This document shows, one piece after another, positions 27,798 to 37,127 of a stretch of 64,000 nucleotides of DNA; position 1 is the first letter of the stretch; every line of letters begins with the position of its first letter. The DNA comes from Sorangium cellulosum (GTDB lineage Bacteria > Myxococcota_A > Polyangia > Polyangiales > Polyangiaceae): contig NZ_CP012673.1 in the NCBI RefSeq assembly GCF_002950945.1, positions 3,100,001-3,164,000 of the forward strand, written 5' to 3'. A program made the translations under genes and the position numbers. Below the pieces are notes generated by a model. That model did not search any database. It had not been told where the DNA came from and saw nothing but the letters and a program-made list of their open reading frames with translations.

Positions 27798-30599
27798 ATG
27801 GCCCAGCCATCCATCGCTCGCCACGGTTTATCGCGCCTCGTCACAGCCTCGGCCCTGCTCGCGTGCCTCGCGGCGGGCAGGTCCGCAGAGGCGTCGTCGT
27901 TCACGCTCTTCGAGAGCGGCCATGTGCGCCCGCTCGCGTTCTCTTCTGACGGCAGGCTGCTCTTCGCCGTCAATACACCCGACAACCACCTCGAGGTGTT
28001 CCGCGTCAAGAACAGCGGCCTCGAGCACCGCGCCTCGATCCCGGTCGGCCTCGAGCCGGTGGCCGTCGCGGTGCGCAACGACAACGAGGTCTGGGTCGTC
28101 AACCACCTGTCCGACAGCGTGAGCGTCGTCGAGCTCACCCAGGGGGCGCACACGGGCCGCGTCGTGCGCACCCTGCTCGTGGGCGATGAGCCGCGGGACA
28201 TCGTCTTCGCCGGTCCGGGGCGGGACCGCGCCTTCATCACGACGGCCCACCGGGGCCAGAACGTCCCTTACGACCCGCAGCTCACCACCCCCGGCGTGGG
28301 CCGCGCGGACGTCTGGGTCTTCGACGCCGACAACCTCGGCGCGACGCTCGCGGGCACGCCGCTCACGATCGTCTCGCTGTTCAGCGACACCCCGCGCGCC
28401 CTCGCCGTGACCCCCGACGGCAGCAAGGTCTACGCCGCGGCCTTCCACTCCGGCAACCGCACCACCTCGATCCACGAGGCCCTGGTCCCGAACGGCGGGG
28501 AGGCGGCCGGGGGCTTGCCCGGGCCGGACACCAACGTCGAGGGCATCCCGCGCCCGGAGACGGCGCTCATCCTCAAGTACGACGGCGCCCACTGGGTCGA
28601 CGAGCTGAACCGGAGCTGGGACAGCAAGGTACGGCTCTCGTTACCCGACAAGGACGTGTTCGTCATCGACGCGAACGCGAGCCCGCCGGCGCAGCTCCCC
28701 GGCGGCGGCGGGTTCTACACCGGCGTCGGCACGATCCTCTTCAACATGGTCGTGAACCCGGTGAGCGGGAAGGTGTACGTGTCGAACACCGAGGCGGGCA
28801 ACGAGAAGCGCTTCGAAGGGCCCGGGATCTTCGCCGGCCACAGCATCCGAGGCCACCTCCACGAGAGCAGGATCACCGTCCTCGACCCGTCCGGCGGCGT
28901 CGCCCCGCGGCACCTCAACAAGCACATCGACTACGACACCTGCTGCGCGCCGCTCCCGAACGCCGAGAACCAGAAGAGCCTCGCGATCCCCCAGCAGATG
29001 GCCGTCACGAGCGACGGCAGCACGCTCTACGTCGCGGCGATCGGGTCGTCGAAGATCGGGGTCTACAGCACCGCCGCCCTCGAGAACGACACGTTCACGC
29101 CGAGCGCCGCCGACCACATCGTCGTGCCCGGCGGCGGCCCGACCGGGCTCGTGCTCGACGAGGGGAAGCAGCGCCTCTACACGCTGACCCGCTTCGACAA
29201 CGCGATCTCGGTCATCAGCACGGTCACGAGGACGGAGGTCACGCACGTCGCCCTGCACAACCCCGAGCCGCCGAGCGTGATCGCCGGCCGCAGGTTCCTC
29301 TACGACGCGACCTTCGCCTCGAGCCACGGGGACTCGTCGTGCGCGAGCTGCCACGTCTACGGCGATTTCGACAGCCTCGCCTGGGATCTCGGCAACCCGG
29401 ACGCGCTGGTGGTGGACATCCCGGGTCCCTTCGAGGCACACCCGCTCGATTTCGGGATCCCTGACACCCACCACCCGATGAAGGGGCCGATGACCACGCA
29501 GAGCCTCCGCGGGATGGCGAACCACGGGCCGATGCACTGGCGCGGCGACCGCACCGACGGCGACGCGAACGCGAGCGCGCACCCGGACAGCGGGACGTTC
29601 AACGAGGTCGCGGCGTTCAAGGAGTTCAACCCAGCGTTCATCGACCTCCTGGGGAGGAGCGCGCTCATCCCCGACGCCGACATGCAGGCGTTCGCGGACT
29701 TCATCCTCCAGGTGACCTACCCGCCCAACCCGCTCCGGGCGCTGGACAACTCGCTCACCCCGGATCAGCAGGCCGGGCGCGATTTCTTCTTCAACAACAA
29801 GTCCGATTTCAGCGAGGAGGGCACCTGCGTCTCCTGCCACGTGCTCGACCCGCACGCGAACGAGGAGTTCGGCGTCGCCGCCCCCGGCTTCTTCGGCACG
29901 GACGGCCGGTACACGTTCGACCTCGAGACGGAGGCGTTCAAGACGCCCCATTTCCGCAACATGTACCAGAAGGTCGGTATGTTCGGGATGGCGGACAACT
30001 TCTTCTTCCTCGGCCCCGACGATCACTTGGGCGACCAGGTCCGCGGCTTCGGCTTCAACAACGAAGGGGGCGTCCCCACGATCGTGCGCTTCCTCAGCTC
30101 GGTCACCGGCGGCCTGGGCTTCGATCAGCATCCGATGACCCCCGGCGGGTTCCCGCCCGGGCCGGCGGGCGAGGCGATGATGCGGCAGGTGGAGAGCTTC
30201 GTGCTCGCCTTCGACAGCAACATGGCGCCGATCGTGGGGCAGCAGGTGACGCTCACCCCGTGGAACGGGGTCGTGGTCGGGCCGCGCATCGACCTCATGG
30301 TCGCGCGCGCGGGCGAGGGCGAGTGCGATCTCGTGGCGAAGGGGATGCGAGGCCACGATGAGGCGGGCTTCCTCTACGTCGGCGCGGACCTGTTCGTGGG
30401 CAACCGGCTGTCCGAGGCGCCGATCTCCGACAGCGCCCTGCGGCAGCTGGTCGAGGACGAGGGCGACGAGCTGACCTTCACGTGCACCCCGCCGGGCTCG
30501 GGGCACCGCATCGGCCTCGATCGCGACGGCGACGGCCACCGCGACGGCGACGAGGAGGACGAGGGCAGCGATCCGGCGGACGCGTCGAGCACGCCGTGA
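27798..30599 (+). CDS. exported beta-propeller / di-heme c-type cytochrome fusion
   Basis: This 933-aa protein has an export signal (TASALLACLAAGRSAEAS). Residues 35-500 form a YncE-like beta-propeller (HVRPLAFSSDGRLLFAVNT, EPVAVAVRNDNEVWVVNHLSD, DEPRDIVFAGPGRDRAFIT). The second half has two haem-binding CxxCH motifs, C515-ASC-H and C677-VSC-H, in a cytochrome-c-peroxidase/MauG-like arrangement. A C-terminal tail includes a short calcium-loop-like DRDGDGHRDGDEED. Proteins of this design are periplasmic or extracellular redox enzymes; peroxidase or oxidase activity is an inference. The ATG at 27798 follows GGGAGGTGGCCT. A strong hairpin terminator lies downstream. Confidence 0.82.
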   Translation: MAQPSIARHGLSRLVTASALLACLAAGRSAEASSFTLFESGHVRPLAFSSDGRLLFAVNTPDNHLEVFRVKNSGLEHRASIPVGLEPVAVAVRNDNEVWVVNHLSDSVSVVELTQGAHTGRVVRTLLVGDEPRDIVFAGPGRDRAFITTAHRGQNVPYDPQLTTPGVGRADVWVFDADNLGATLAGTPLTIVSLFSDTPRALAVTPDGSKVYAAAFHSGNRTTSIHEALVPNGGEAAGGLPGPDTNVEGIPRPETALILKYDGAHWVDELNRSWDSKVRLSLPDKDVFVIDANASPPAQLPGGGGFYTGVGTILFNMVVNPVSGKVYVSNTEAGNEKRFEGPGIFAGHSIRGHLHESRITVLDPSGGVAPRHLNKHIDYDTCCAPLPNAENQKSLAIPQQMAVTSDGSTLYVAAIGSSKIGVYSTAALENDTFTPSAADHIVVPGGGPTGLVLDEGKQRLYTLTRFDNAISVISTVTRTEVTHVALHNPEPPSVIAGRRFLYDATFASSHGDSSCASCHVYGDFDSLAWDLGNPDALVVDIPGPFEAHPLDFGIPDTHHPMKGPMTTQSLRGMANHGPMHWRGDRTDGDANASAHPDSGTFNEVAAFKEFNPAFIDLLGRSALIPDADMQAFADFILQVTYPPNPLRALDNSLTPDQQAGRDFFFNNKSDFSEEGTCVSCHVLDPHANEEFGVAAPGFFGTDGRYTFDLETEAFKTPHFRNMYQKVGMFGMADNFFFLGPDDHLGDQVRGFGFNNEGGVPTIVRFLSSVTGGLGFDQHPMTPGGFPPGPAGEAMMRQVESFVLAFDSNMAPIVGQQVTLTPWNGVVVGPRIDLMVARAGEGECDLVAKGMRGHDEAGFLYVGADLFVGNRLSEAPISDSALRQLVEDEGDELTFTCTPPGSGHRIGLDRDGDGHRDGDEEDEGSDPADASSTP

Positions 30600-30632
30600 C
30601 GGGCGCCGCGGTCCACGCGCCAGGTTGAGGGG

Positions 30633-30658
30633 GCCCCGTCGCCGCGCGGCGACGGGGC
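30633..30658 (+). terminator. intrinsic terminator after the cytochrome gene
   Basis: A perfect 12-bp GC stem (arms GCCCCGTCGCCG and CGGCGACGGGGC, 2-base loop) lies 34 bases after the stop and is followed by GCTCTTCC. Confidence 0.7.
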
Positions 30659-30724
30659 GCTCTTCCCCACCCGCGCCCGAGCGCGGCGCACCAGCCGGCG
30701 AGCGGAGCGGGTAGAGTGCCGCGC

Positions 30725-32560
30725 ATGCGTGTTCCCGCATGGCTCGCCGGCCGGTCCGCCCGCGTCGCCCTCGCCGCGCTCGCCGCGCTCGCCTGGGCGA
30801 TCGTGCTCGGGATGATCGTGTACGTCGTGCGCCCCGCGTTCGATCACCTCGACCGGTGGGGAGGCCACGACTGGGACATGGTGACGTCCTTTCGTTACCT
30901 CACCGTGAAGAGCCTGCGCGACTACGGCCAGTTCCCCGGCTGGAACCCGTACGCGTGCGGCGGCTACACCGCGTGGGGGTACGTCGAGAGCGGCACCAAC
31001 GTGGTCTCGCCGTGGCTGCCCGTGTACCTCCTCTCCGACCTCCGGCTCGCGCTCCGCGTCGAGGTGCTCGGCGCGGCCGTGATCTCCGCGCTGGGCACGT
31101 GGTTCTTCGCGGGGCGCTTCACGCGGAGCCCGGCGGCGCGCGCGTTCGTGTGTGTCGTGTTCGTGGTCAACTCCCGCTGGGCAATGCAGGCCGCCACGGG
31201 GCACGCGATGCACCTCTATTATGCCTGGACCCCGTGGGCGCTCGCGTTCTTCGATCGCGCGCTCGGCGAGCCCGCGGCGGGCGCCCCGCGGCTGCGCTGG
31301 CAGGACGCCGCCTGCGCCGGGGCGTTCATCGCCATGATGGTGTATTCCGGGGCGATCTACCCGCTGCCGCAGACGCTGGTCGCGCTCGGCCTCTACGCCG
31401 CGTTGCTCGCGGCGGCGCGGCGCGACCTCCGGCCGCTCGCCGCCGCGGCGCTCGCCGCCGCTGTCGGCCTCGGCCTCGCGGCGCCCAAGCTGCTCCCGAT
31501 CGCGTCGGCGTTCCTGCGCCGCCCGCGCCTCACCGAGTCGAAGGAGGCGATGGGCCTCGACCTCCTCCTCGACGTGCTCACGTCGCGCGCGCCGGTGCGC
31601 GTGCCGCAGTGGGGCTGGCACGAGTGGGGCATGTACATCGGCTGGCTGCCGCTGCTCGCGATCGCGGCGGCGGCGCTGCTCGTGCGCGGGCCGCGGGAGA
31701 CGCCGCTCAAGTGTGCGGGGCTCGCCCTGGCCGCGCTCGGCCTGGGCGCGTTCCACGCCGCGGCGCCCTGGACCCTGCTCCACGAGCTGCCGGTGTTCCG
31801 GTCGCAGCATGTCCCCTCGCGGTGGCTCTACCCGGCGGTGCTCGTGCTGGGCGTCGTCGCGGCGGCCGGGATCGGCCGCGCCCTCGAGCGCCTCGGGCGC
31901 CTTCAGCCGCTCGGCGAGCTCTGCGCCCTCGGCCTCGTCGCGTGGATGGCCGTCGACATCGGCCGCGCGGCGCGCCCGGCGCTGGAGCGCGCCTTCTGGA
32001 TGCAGCTCTCTCCCAGGCTCACGCCGCGCACGTCCGAGTTCCACCAGGAGACCAAGGTGCCGCCTCACCTCCGTTATGTGCGCCCCGACTGGGCTCCGCC
32101 GTCGCTCCCCGGCATGATCGCGAGCACGGGAATCCTCGAGTGCTGGTCGGTCGTGCCGATGTCGATCTTCGCCAAGGACACGAGCGGCAAGGTCCCCGGG
32201 CAGGGCGCGCGCGGCCGGGGCGACCCGGCGTACCGCGGCGAGGTCTACACGCTGAGCGGGGAAGGGCAGGTGAAGGTCGCCTCGTGGTCGCCCAACGTGG
32301 TCGTGGTCGACGTCGAGGGCGGCAAGGCGGGAGATCTGCTGGTGCTCAACCAGAACCACGATCCCGGCTGGCAGGCGAACGGGAGGCGCGCGGAGAACCA
32401 CGCGGATACGCCGGCGATCCGGCTCGACGGCGGCGCCCAGACGGTCACGTTCCGGTACCGGCCTGCGTACCTGCCGCTCGGCATGGCGATCTTCGCGGCG
32501 ACGGCCGCCGCGCTCGCCGGCGCCGCCTGGCGCGGCCGCGCGGCGCGGCGTGGTGGATGA
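30725..32560 (+). CDS. polytopic membrane protein, GT-C/YfhO-like
   Basis: A protein of about 611 aa has roughly eleven hydrophobic segments. The first periplasmic loop after helix one (FDHLDRWGGHDWDMVTSFRY) and the following GWNPYACGGYTAWG segment resemble the catalytic loop of GT-C glycosyltransferases and YfhO-like proteins. A C-terminal non-membrane domain (residues about 445-585) carries NQNHDPGWQANG. The last helix ends in an Arg-rich tail. GT-C enzymes use polyprenyl-phosphate sugars at the membrane; the acceptor is unknown. The ATG at 30725 is preferred; a GTG nine bases upstream is possible. It converges on the sialidase-like gene. Confidence 0.7.
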   Translation: MRVPAWLAGRSARVALAALAALAWAIVLGMIVYVVRPAFDHLDRWGGHDWDMVTSFRYLTVKSLRDYGQFPGWNPYACGGYTAWGYVESGTNVVSPWLPVYLLSDLRLALRVEVLGAAVISALGTWFFAGRFTRSPAARAFVCVVFVVNSRWAMQAATGHAMHLYYAWTPWALAFFDRALGEPAAGAPRLRWQDAACAGAFIAMMVYSGAIYPLPQTLVALGLYAALLAAARRDLRPLAAAALAAAVGLGLAAPKLLPIASAFLRRPRLTESKEAMGLDLLLDVLTSRAPVRVPQWGWHEWGMYIGWLPLLAIAAAALLVRGPRETPLKCAGLALAALGLGAFHAAAPWTLLHELPVFRSQHVPSRWLYPAVLVLGVVAAAGIGRALERLGRLQPLGELCALGLVAWMAVDIGRAARPALERAFWMQLSPRLTPRTSEFHQETKVPPHLRYVRPDWAPPSLPGMIASTGILECWSVVPMSIFAKDTSGKVPGQGARGRGDPAYRGEVYTLSGEGQVKVASWSPNVVVVDVEGGKAGDLLVLNQNHDPGWQANGRRAENHADTPAIRLDGGAQTVTFRYRPAYLPLGMAIFAATAAALAGAAWRGRAARRGG

Positions 32561-32598
32561 GGGAGGGCGCGTGCGCCGCGGCGGGGCGGCCTCCGCGC

Positions 32599-34410
32599 TC
32601 AGCGCGCCCGGAAGGCCTGGAAGAAGACGTCGGCCTGCGAGTGTGTGTCCCCCGAGATCGGGCTCGCGGGGTGGACGGGCTCGGTGATGAGGTTGCGCAG
32701 GTCGCCCCAGGCCGCGTAGACGTTGCTTCGCCACGACGTGACGTCGAGGTACTCGCCGAGGTTGAAGCAGGGCGGGACCAGCCGATCGAAGTTCGTCGTC
32801 GGGTAGTTCTCTCCGAACGGCACATCCAGGGGGATGTTCGTCGGCGAGAGGCGGAACGAGCTCGTCGTGACCCGCCGCCGGCCTCCGGCCTCGAAGGACT
32901 CGCCGCCATCGAACGAGCTCGCCATGTCCACGTCGAGGGATCCGTCGCGGTGCTGCGTGTAGTAGACGACGTGCACGTCGCTCGAGTCCTTGCCGACGGT
33001 GAGCGCGGGGAGGACGTGCTCGATGTCCTCGTCGGACGCGGTCGCGATGGGGAGGGGCCGTGTCCACGTCTCGCCTCGGTCGAGCGAACGGATGAGGAGG
33101 ATGTTCGAGCCGGCGTCCCGTTCCCCTCGGGTCTCGCTGGTCGAGGCCGACCACGCCAGGTAGAGGACGCCGCCCCGCGCCGCGAACGTCGGCTGGGTGA
33201 TCACGCGAGAAGCATGGGTGTACGTGGGCAGGCCGAACCGCCCCATGCGGGGTGTCCCGTCGGTGATGGCCAGGCGTGTGTCCCCTGTGTTGCCGCAGTC
33301 GATGAGCTCGCCGGGCTGGACGGCGGGCAGGAGGGTCGGGTCCGGCGCGCCGGGGTTGATCTCCAGGAAGCGGAAGGACTCCCCGGCGTCGTCCGAGACC
33401 AGCACACGGATGAAATCGGCGTCTGCGAAGCTCCGGTGGAGAAACGGCACGTAGAGCCGGCCGTCCGCCGGATCGACATAGGGGTTCGTGAAATGGACCG
33501 CCTGCTGCGGGCGCGCCGGATCCTCCGGATCGGGCTCGGGGGCGAAGAGGACACGCGACGCCCACGTCTCGCCGCCGTCGGTGGAGCGCGCGAAGCGGAG
33601 CTCGATGCGCTCGGGCGCTGCGGGAGGCTGGTAGCTGCTCCAGGTCACGTAGAGGTTGTCGCGGCGGCGGTCCGCGGGATCGGGGCCCACGGCGAGCCAG
33701 GGTTTGTCGGCGCCCTCGTCCTGCGCCACGGGGACGGCCTCGGTCCACGTCCTGCCGCCGTCGAGGGAACGGTTGGCCTGGATGCTCCTTTGCCCCAGCG
33801 CGTCCGCGCCGAGCTGCACGAAGTGGAAGATCCCGCGGCTGTCCACGCGCACGACCGGATCGCCGAGCGTGGTGTTGCTGCCCGGCAGCGGGGGAAAGAA
33901 GCCGCTGACCCAGGTCCTGCCGCCGTCGTTCGAGGTGGAGTAGCCGGCGAAGAGCGAGCGCTCGGTCGCGAGGGTGTTGTCGACCTGGACGACCTCCACG
34001 CCCGCAGAGCTGTTGTAGGCGACGACGATGTCCATCCCTCGCGCCGCGATGGAGGTCTCGCTCTGGGTGACGTTGAGGAACGGGCGTGTCGGCGGGTCCG
34101 TGGGGAACACCTCGATGTCGTCGAGCGCGGGGTCGTTGACCTGAACGTTCCTCCCGAGCGGCCGGAGCCGCGGCGGTCGCTCGGGCCAGGAGGGGGGCAG
34201 GAGCGTTCGGTCGGCGTCTCCGGCGCGCGCGCTGTAGGCCATGGCGCGGTGAGGTGCGTGCCGCGACAGGAGCGGCGCGCCGCCCGGGGCGAGCGCGACC
34301 CTCCCGCCGCGATGGGCGACGTCGCTCTCCGGTTCCGACCCACACGCCGAGAGCGCGGGCAAGCCGAGGAGCGGGGCCAGGTAAAGAATGCTCGCTTGTG
34401 AGGAACGCAT
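32599..34410 (-). CDS. sialidase-like BNR-repeat lipoprotein
   Basis: This 603-aa secreted protein has lipid Cys 23 in LPALSAC. It has at least six Asp-box-like repeats, spaced as in beta-propeller sialidases: SNDGGRTW, SLDGGRTW, STDGGETW, SDDAGESF, SLDRGETW and SFDGGESF. These support a six-bladed propeller fold. The sialidase arginine triad cannot be assigned from sequence alone, so enzyme activity is uncertain. Many such proteins in soil bacteria are exo-alpha-sialidase-like without proven function. The ATG at 34410 has AAGGAGG four bases upstream and is chosen over the TTG immediately before. The preceding 280 bases show no gene. Confidence 0.8.
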   Translation of the reverse strand: MRSSQASILYLAPLLGLPALSACGSEPESDVAHRGGRVALAPGGAPLLSRHAPHRAMAYSARAGDADRTLLPPSWPERPPRLRPLGRNVQVNDPALDDIEVFPTDPPTRPFLNVTQSETSIAARGMDIVVAYNSSAGVEVVQVDNTLATERSLFAGYSTSNDGGRTWVSGFFPPLPGSNTTLGDPVVRVDSRGIFHFVQLGADALGQRSIQANRSLDGGRTWTEAVPVAQDEGADKPWLAVGPDPADRRRDNLYVTWSSYQPPAAPERIELRFARSTDGGETWASRVLFAPEPDPEDPARPQQAVHFTNPYVDPADGRLYVPFLHRSFADADFIRVLVSDDAGESFRFLEINPGAPDPTLLPAVQPGELIDCGNTGDTRLAITDGTPRMGRFGLPTYTHASRVITQPTFAARGGVLYLAWSASTSETRGERDAGSNILLIRSLDRGETWTRPLPIATASDEDIEHVLPALTVGKDSSDVHVVYYTQHRDGSLDVDMASSFDGGESFEAGGRRRVTTSSFRLSPTNIPLDVPFGENYPTTNFDRLVPPCFNLGEYLDVTSWRSNVYAAWGDLRNLITEPVHPASPISGDTHSQADVFFQAFRAR

Positions 34411-34692
34411 CAAGCCTCCTTGCGTCGGGCGCGCGCCGCCCTGGGCTCGCGCTCACGTTCATGTCGGAGCCAAAGCGCCGAGCCGCGGCCCGCGGCCGCG
34501 CAGCCCGCCGGCGCCCCCCTGGTGCCGTGGCGATCGCGCTAGATTCGATATTGAAGGAAAGCGCTGTTTTCTACCGTGCGCCGGGTGGTCTCGCAACCCA
34601 CATGCTGCACGCGGGCGTGTTCCATCTTGAACGCAGGTGAAAGCGTGGACGTTCGAGAACGTGAACGCCGGCGACGATGCCGGCCGCGGCAG

Positions 34693-35259
34693 CTACCCGG
34701 CCGGCCGCAGCCGGAACGCGCCGCACTCCGGGTGCTCGATGCGCCCGGCGAAGAGCGAGCCGTCGAAGGCGAGGTCGCCTGTGATCCCCGTGGAGACGTA
34801 GTTGGGCGGGCGCTCGATCCAGGCGCCGGGCGAGAACCTCGCCGTCCGTGTCTGCGCGTCGTAGCGGCCGTGCATGAGGTATTTGCCGGAAGCACCCGAG
34901 TCGACATGATGAAAGCCGAACACGGCCTTCACCCGGTCGCCCTGGACAGCGAGGATCTTGAACGTCATCTCGGTCGTGCCCTGCGGGCAGTCGTAATCGC
35001 CGATCCAGGTCCGGGTCCGCGCGAACGGGCTGTCGCCGCGGGCCTCGTCCGGCACCCAGGCGTCCTCCGCGGGCGCCGCCGCCGCCGCCGGGGGCGGGTC
35101 GCCGAGGACGATATAGACGGTCTCCGCGGGGGCGGGCTCCGGCGCGTGGGGCTCTCCCAGGTAGGGCGCGGGGCCGCAGGCGGCGAGCAGCAGGGCGGCC
35201 GAGGGCGCGCAGGCCAGGGCAGCGCGCCGGCGGGGGGCGGGGGCGTTCGCAGGTCCCAT
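34693..35259 (-). CDS. small hypothetical lipoprotein
   Basis: A 188-aa lipoprotein has lipid Cys 28 (AALLLAAC), a Pro/Ala-rich linker, and a compact beta-rich domain from about residue 85 (TWIGDYDCPQGTTEMTFKILAVQGDRVKAVF, then GKYLMHGRYDAQTRTARFSPG). The alternation of strands and the W-GDY-C start resemble small lipocalin-like or calycin-like domains seen in myxobacterial lipoproteins. I do not assign a family. Two Cys within the domain (in DCPQG and ECGAF) could form a disulphide. The ATG at 35259 gives a good signal peptide. The gene runs in the same direction as kptA, about 100 bases downstream of it. Confidence 0.7.
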   Translation of the reverse strand: MGPANAPAPRRRAALACAPSAALLLAACGPAPYLGEPHAPEPAPAETVYIVLGDPPPAAAAAPAEDAWVPDEARGDSPFARTRTWIGDYDCPQGTTEMTFKILAVQGDRVKAVFGFHHVDSGASGKYLMHGRYDAQTRTARFSPGAWIERPPNYVSTGITGDLAFDGSLFAGRIEHPECGAFRLRPAG

Positions 35260-35360
35260 GCGCGCGAGCCTACCACGGCGCCGCGGCGCCCGTGTCGGCC
35301 CCGGCGCGCCGCGGCTGGCCGGTCGCGGCGGCGCGCCCGGTCGCGGCGCGCCCGTCGCGC

Positions 35361-35984
35361 TCACGCCGCCCCGCGCGAGCCCTCGCCGAACAGCAGCGCC
35401 CGGAGCGCGGCCTCGTCGCGTTTCGCCCGCGCCACGATGGGCATGAGCCCGATCAGGCACCCCACCGGCACCTCCCGCACGAGCACCACGCCGTTCGGGC
35501 TCCGGTACACGCGGAGGCCCCGCGCCCTGAGCCGCGCCGGGCTGATCTCGAGCATCACGTCGACGCTCGCGCGTTTGCCCACCGCGCTGCCCGGCGCGTC
35601 GGTGCAGTGGACGTGTGTGCGCGCCGCCGGCCGGATCCCCTCCCGCGCGATGCCCCGGACGGCGTCCACGCTGGTGCCGTGCCAGATCGGCGCGTCGCCG
35701 TGGACCTCTTCCCACGACGCTTCGAGGCCGACGAGCGTCACCGGCATCCCCTCGCGCGAGTGCCCTTGCGAGGCGCGCACCCGGTCGCCCCGGATCTCGA
35801 GGCGGTTCTTCGTGTTGTTCTCCACCACCTCGTCGAGCAGCGCGCGCGAGATCCGGAGCGCCTTGAGCACGTCGTCCACGGCCACCCAGCCGGCGTCGTC
35901 CATGGCGATCCCCTGCGAAGGCGCCCCGTGGCGGAGCAGCCAGGAGAGCTTCTTGCTCGTGTCGGTCAAGCGGTCGCGGCCCAT
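35361..35984 (-). CDS. kptA: RNA 2'-phosphotransferase (Tpt1/KptA family)
   Basis: This 207-aa enzyme removes an internal 2'-phosphate from RNA by transferring it to NAD+, making ADP-ribose 1'',2''-cyclic phosphate. The conserved elements are SKKLSWLLRHG near the N-terminus, RASQGHS, PIWHGTS, THVHCTD and an R-S-NGVVLV segment. They are in the order and spacing of the family, and the length is typical. In eukaryotes the enzyme finishes tRNA splicing; bacteria lack that pathway, so the natural substrate here is unclear and may involve damaged or capped RNA. The ATG at 35984 has GAGG upstream. It is divergent from a LysR regulator, with GATAGC palindromes between. Confidence 0.93.
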   Translation of the reverse strand: MGRDRLTDTSKKLSWLLRHGAPSQGIAMDDAGWVAVDDVLKALRISRALLDEVVENNTKNRLEIRGDRVRASQGHSREGMPVTLVGLEASWEEVHGDAPIWHGTSVDAVRGIAREGIRPAARTHVHCTDAPGSAVGKRASVDVMLEISPARLRARGLRVYRSPNGVVLVREVPVGCLIGLMPIVARAKRDEAALRALLFGEGSRGAA

Positions 35985-36131
35985 CGTCACGCCTCGTTCC
36001 TTTCCATCCGGAGCCGCGGTCCACGCGGGCGGGCCCCGGGAGATCACCTCGCCGGCGCGGCGATCCTGCGGAGATCGCGGGGGTCGTCGCCGAGCACGGG
36101 GAGCACTGAATGCACTGAAAGCACGAGAGAG

Positions 36132-36195
36132 GATAGCCGCGCCGCTATCACCAGGAAGCGGTATTTCTGGATAGGCTATCGCGTTTCGCGATAGC
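36132..36195. promoter_or_regulatory. two GATAGC/GCTATC inverted repeats
   Basis: A perfect 9-bp-arm hairpin (GCTATCGCG, TTT, CGCGATAGC; 36175-36195) ends 8 bases before the LysR start. A second site, GATAGC-6-GCTATC (36132-36149), lies 25 bases upstream. They use the same hexamers in opposite order. They are likely regulator-binding sites between kptA and the LysR gene. Confidence 0.7.
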
Positions 36196-36203
36196 TTGCC
36201 GGC

Positions 36204-37082
36204 ATGCTGAACCTCGACTGGCTGGGCGCCTTCGTGGTCTTCTCCGAGCACCTCAACTTCACGCGCGCGGCGCGGGCGCTGCACGTCTCGCAGCCGGCGC
36301 TCCACGGCCAGATCGGCAAGCTCGGCGAGGCGCTCGGCGTCACGCTCTACCAGCGGCGCGGGCAGCGGCTCGAGCTCACGCCCGACGGCAAGCGCGTCGC
36401 GGCGTTCGGGCGCGAGGTGGGCGAGCGGACGCGGTCGTTCCTCGACGTGCTCCGCCACGGCGAGAGCCGCGCGCCGGTGGTGCTCTGCGCCGGCGAGGGG
36501 TCCTACCTGTACCTGCTCGGGGAGGGGATCCGCGCCTACGCAGCGCGCGCGGCCGCGCCGCTCCGCCTGCTCACGCGCGACCGCGAGGCGACGCTCGACG
36601 CGATCGCGACGGGCGAGGCGCACCTCGGCGTCGCGCCGCTCGAGGGGACGCCGGAAGGGATCGCCGCCGACCGCCTGACCGAGGTGGAGCAGGTCCTGGC
36701 CGTGCCCGACGTGCACCCGCTCGCCCGGAAGCGCCGGATCAAGCTCCGCGACCTCGAGGGGGCCCGGCTGGTGGTGCCTGGCCCCGGGCGGCCGCACCGG
36801 GCGATGCTCGCGCAGGCGCTGCTCTCGGCGGGGGTGCGCTGGGAGCCGGCGGTCGAGGCCAGCGGCTGGGAGCTCATGCTCCACTTCGTCCGGCTCGGCG
36901 TGGGCATCGCGGTGGTCAACGCCTGCTGCCGCCTGCCGCGTGGCCTCGTCGCGCGCCCGGTGCCCGAGCTGCCGCGCCGGACGTTCTACGTCGTCCGGCG
37001 GCGCGACGGCGAGCTCCCGGGCGCGGCGACGCAGCTGCGCGAGACGTTGCTCGCGCACGGCGCGGCGTGGCAGCGCAGGTGA
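36204..37082 (+). CDS. LysR-type transcriptional regulator
   Basis: The 292-aa protein has the LysR winged-helix domain at residues 1-65 (FVVFSEHLNFTRAARALHVSQPALHGQIGKLGEALG, then LYQRRGQRLELTPDG) and a periplasmic-binding-protein-like effector domain to the end. The length is typical. The start at 36204 is the first Met and begins the usual helix. The GATAGC palindromes directly upstream suggest autoregulation and perhaps control of the divergent kptA (inference). The effector domain lacks features that would name a ligand. It converges on the duplicated acidic protein gene. Confidence 0.92.
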   Translation: MLNLDWLGAFVVFSEHLNFTRAARALHVSQPALHGQIGKLGEALGVTLYQRRGQRLELTPDGKRVAAFGREVGERTRSFLDVLRHGESRAPVVLCAGEGSYLYLLGEGIRAYAARAAAPLRLLTRDREATLDAIATGEAHLGVAPLEGTPEGIAADRLTEVEQVLAVPDVHPLARKRRIKLRDLEGARLVVPGPGRPHRAMLAQALLSAGVRWEPAVEASGWELMLHFVRLGVGIAVVNACCRLPRGLVARPVPELPRRTFYVVRRRDGELPGAATQLRETLLAHGAAWQRR

Positions 37083-37127
37083 CGGCGTGTCGGCTAGCGG
37101 CGCGCGGCGCGCGGCGCGCTCGAGGGC

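Noticed and set aside
30374..34462. A 1362-codon open frame on the minus strand
   Set aside because: It overlaps the GT-C-like gene, the sialidase-like gene and the end of the cytochrome gene in the wrong frames, with an Arg-rich composition.
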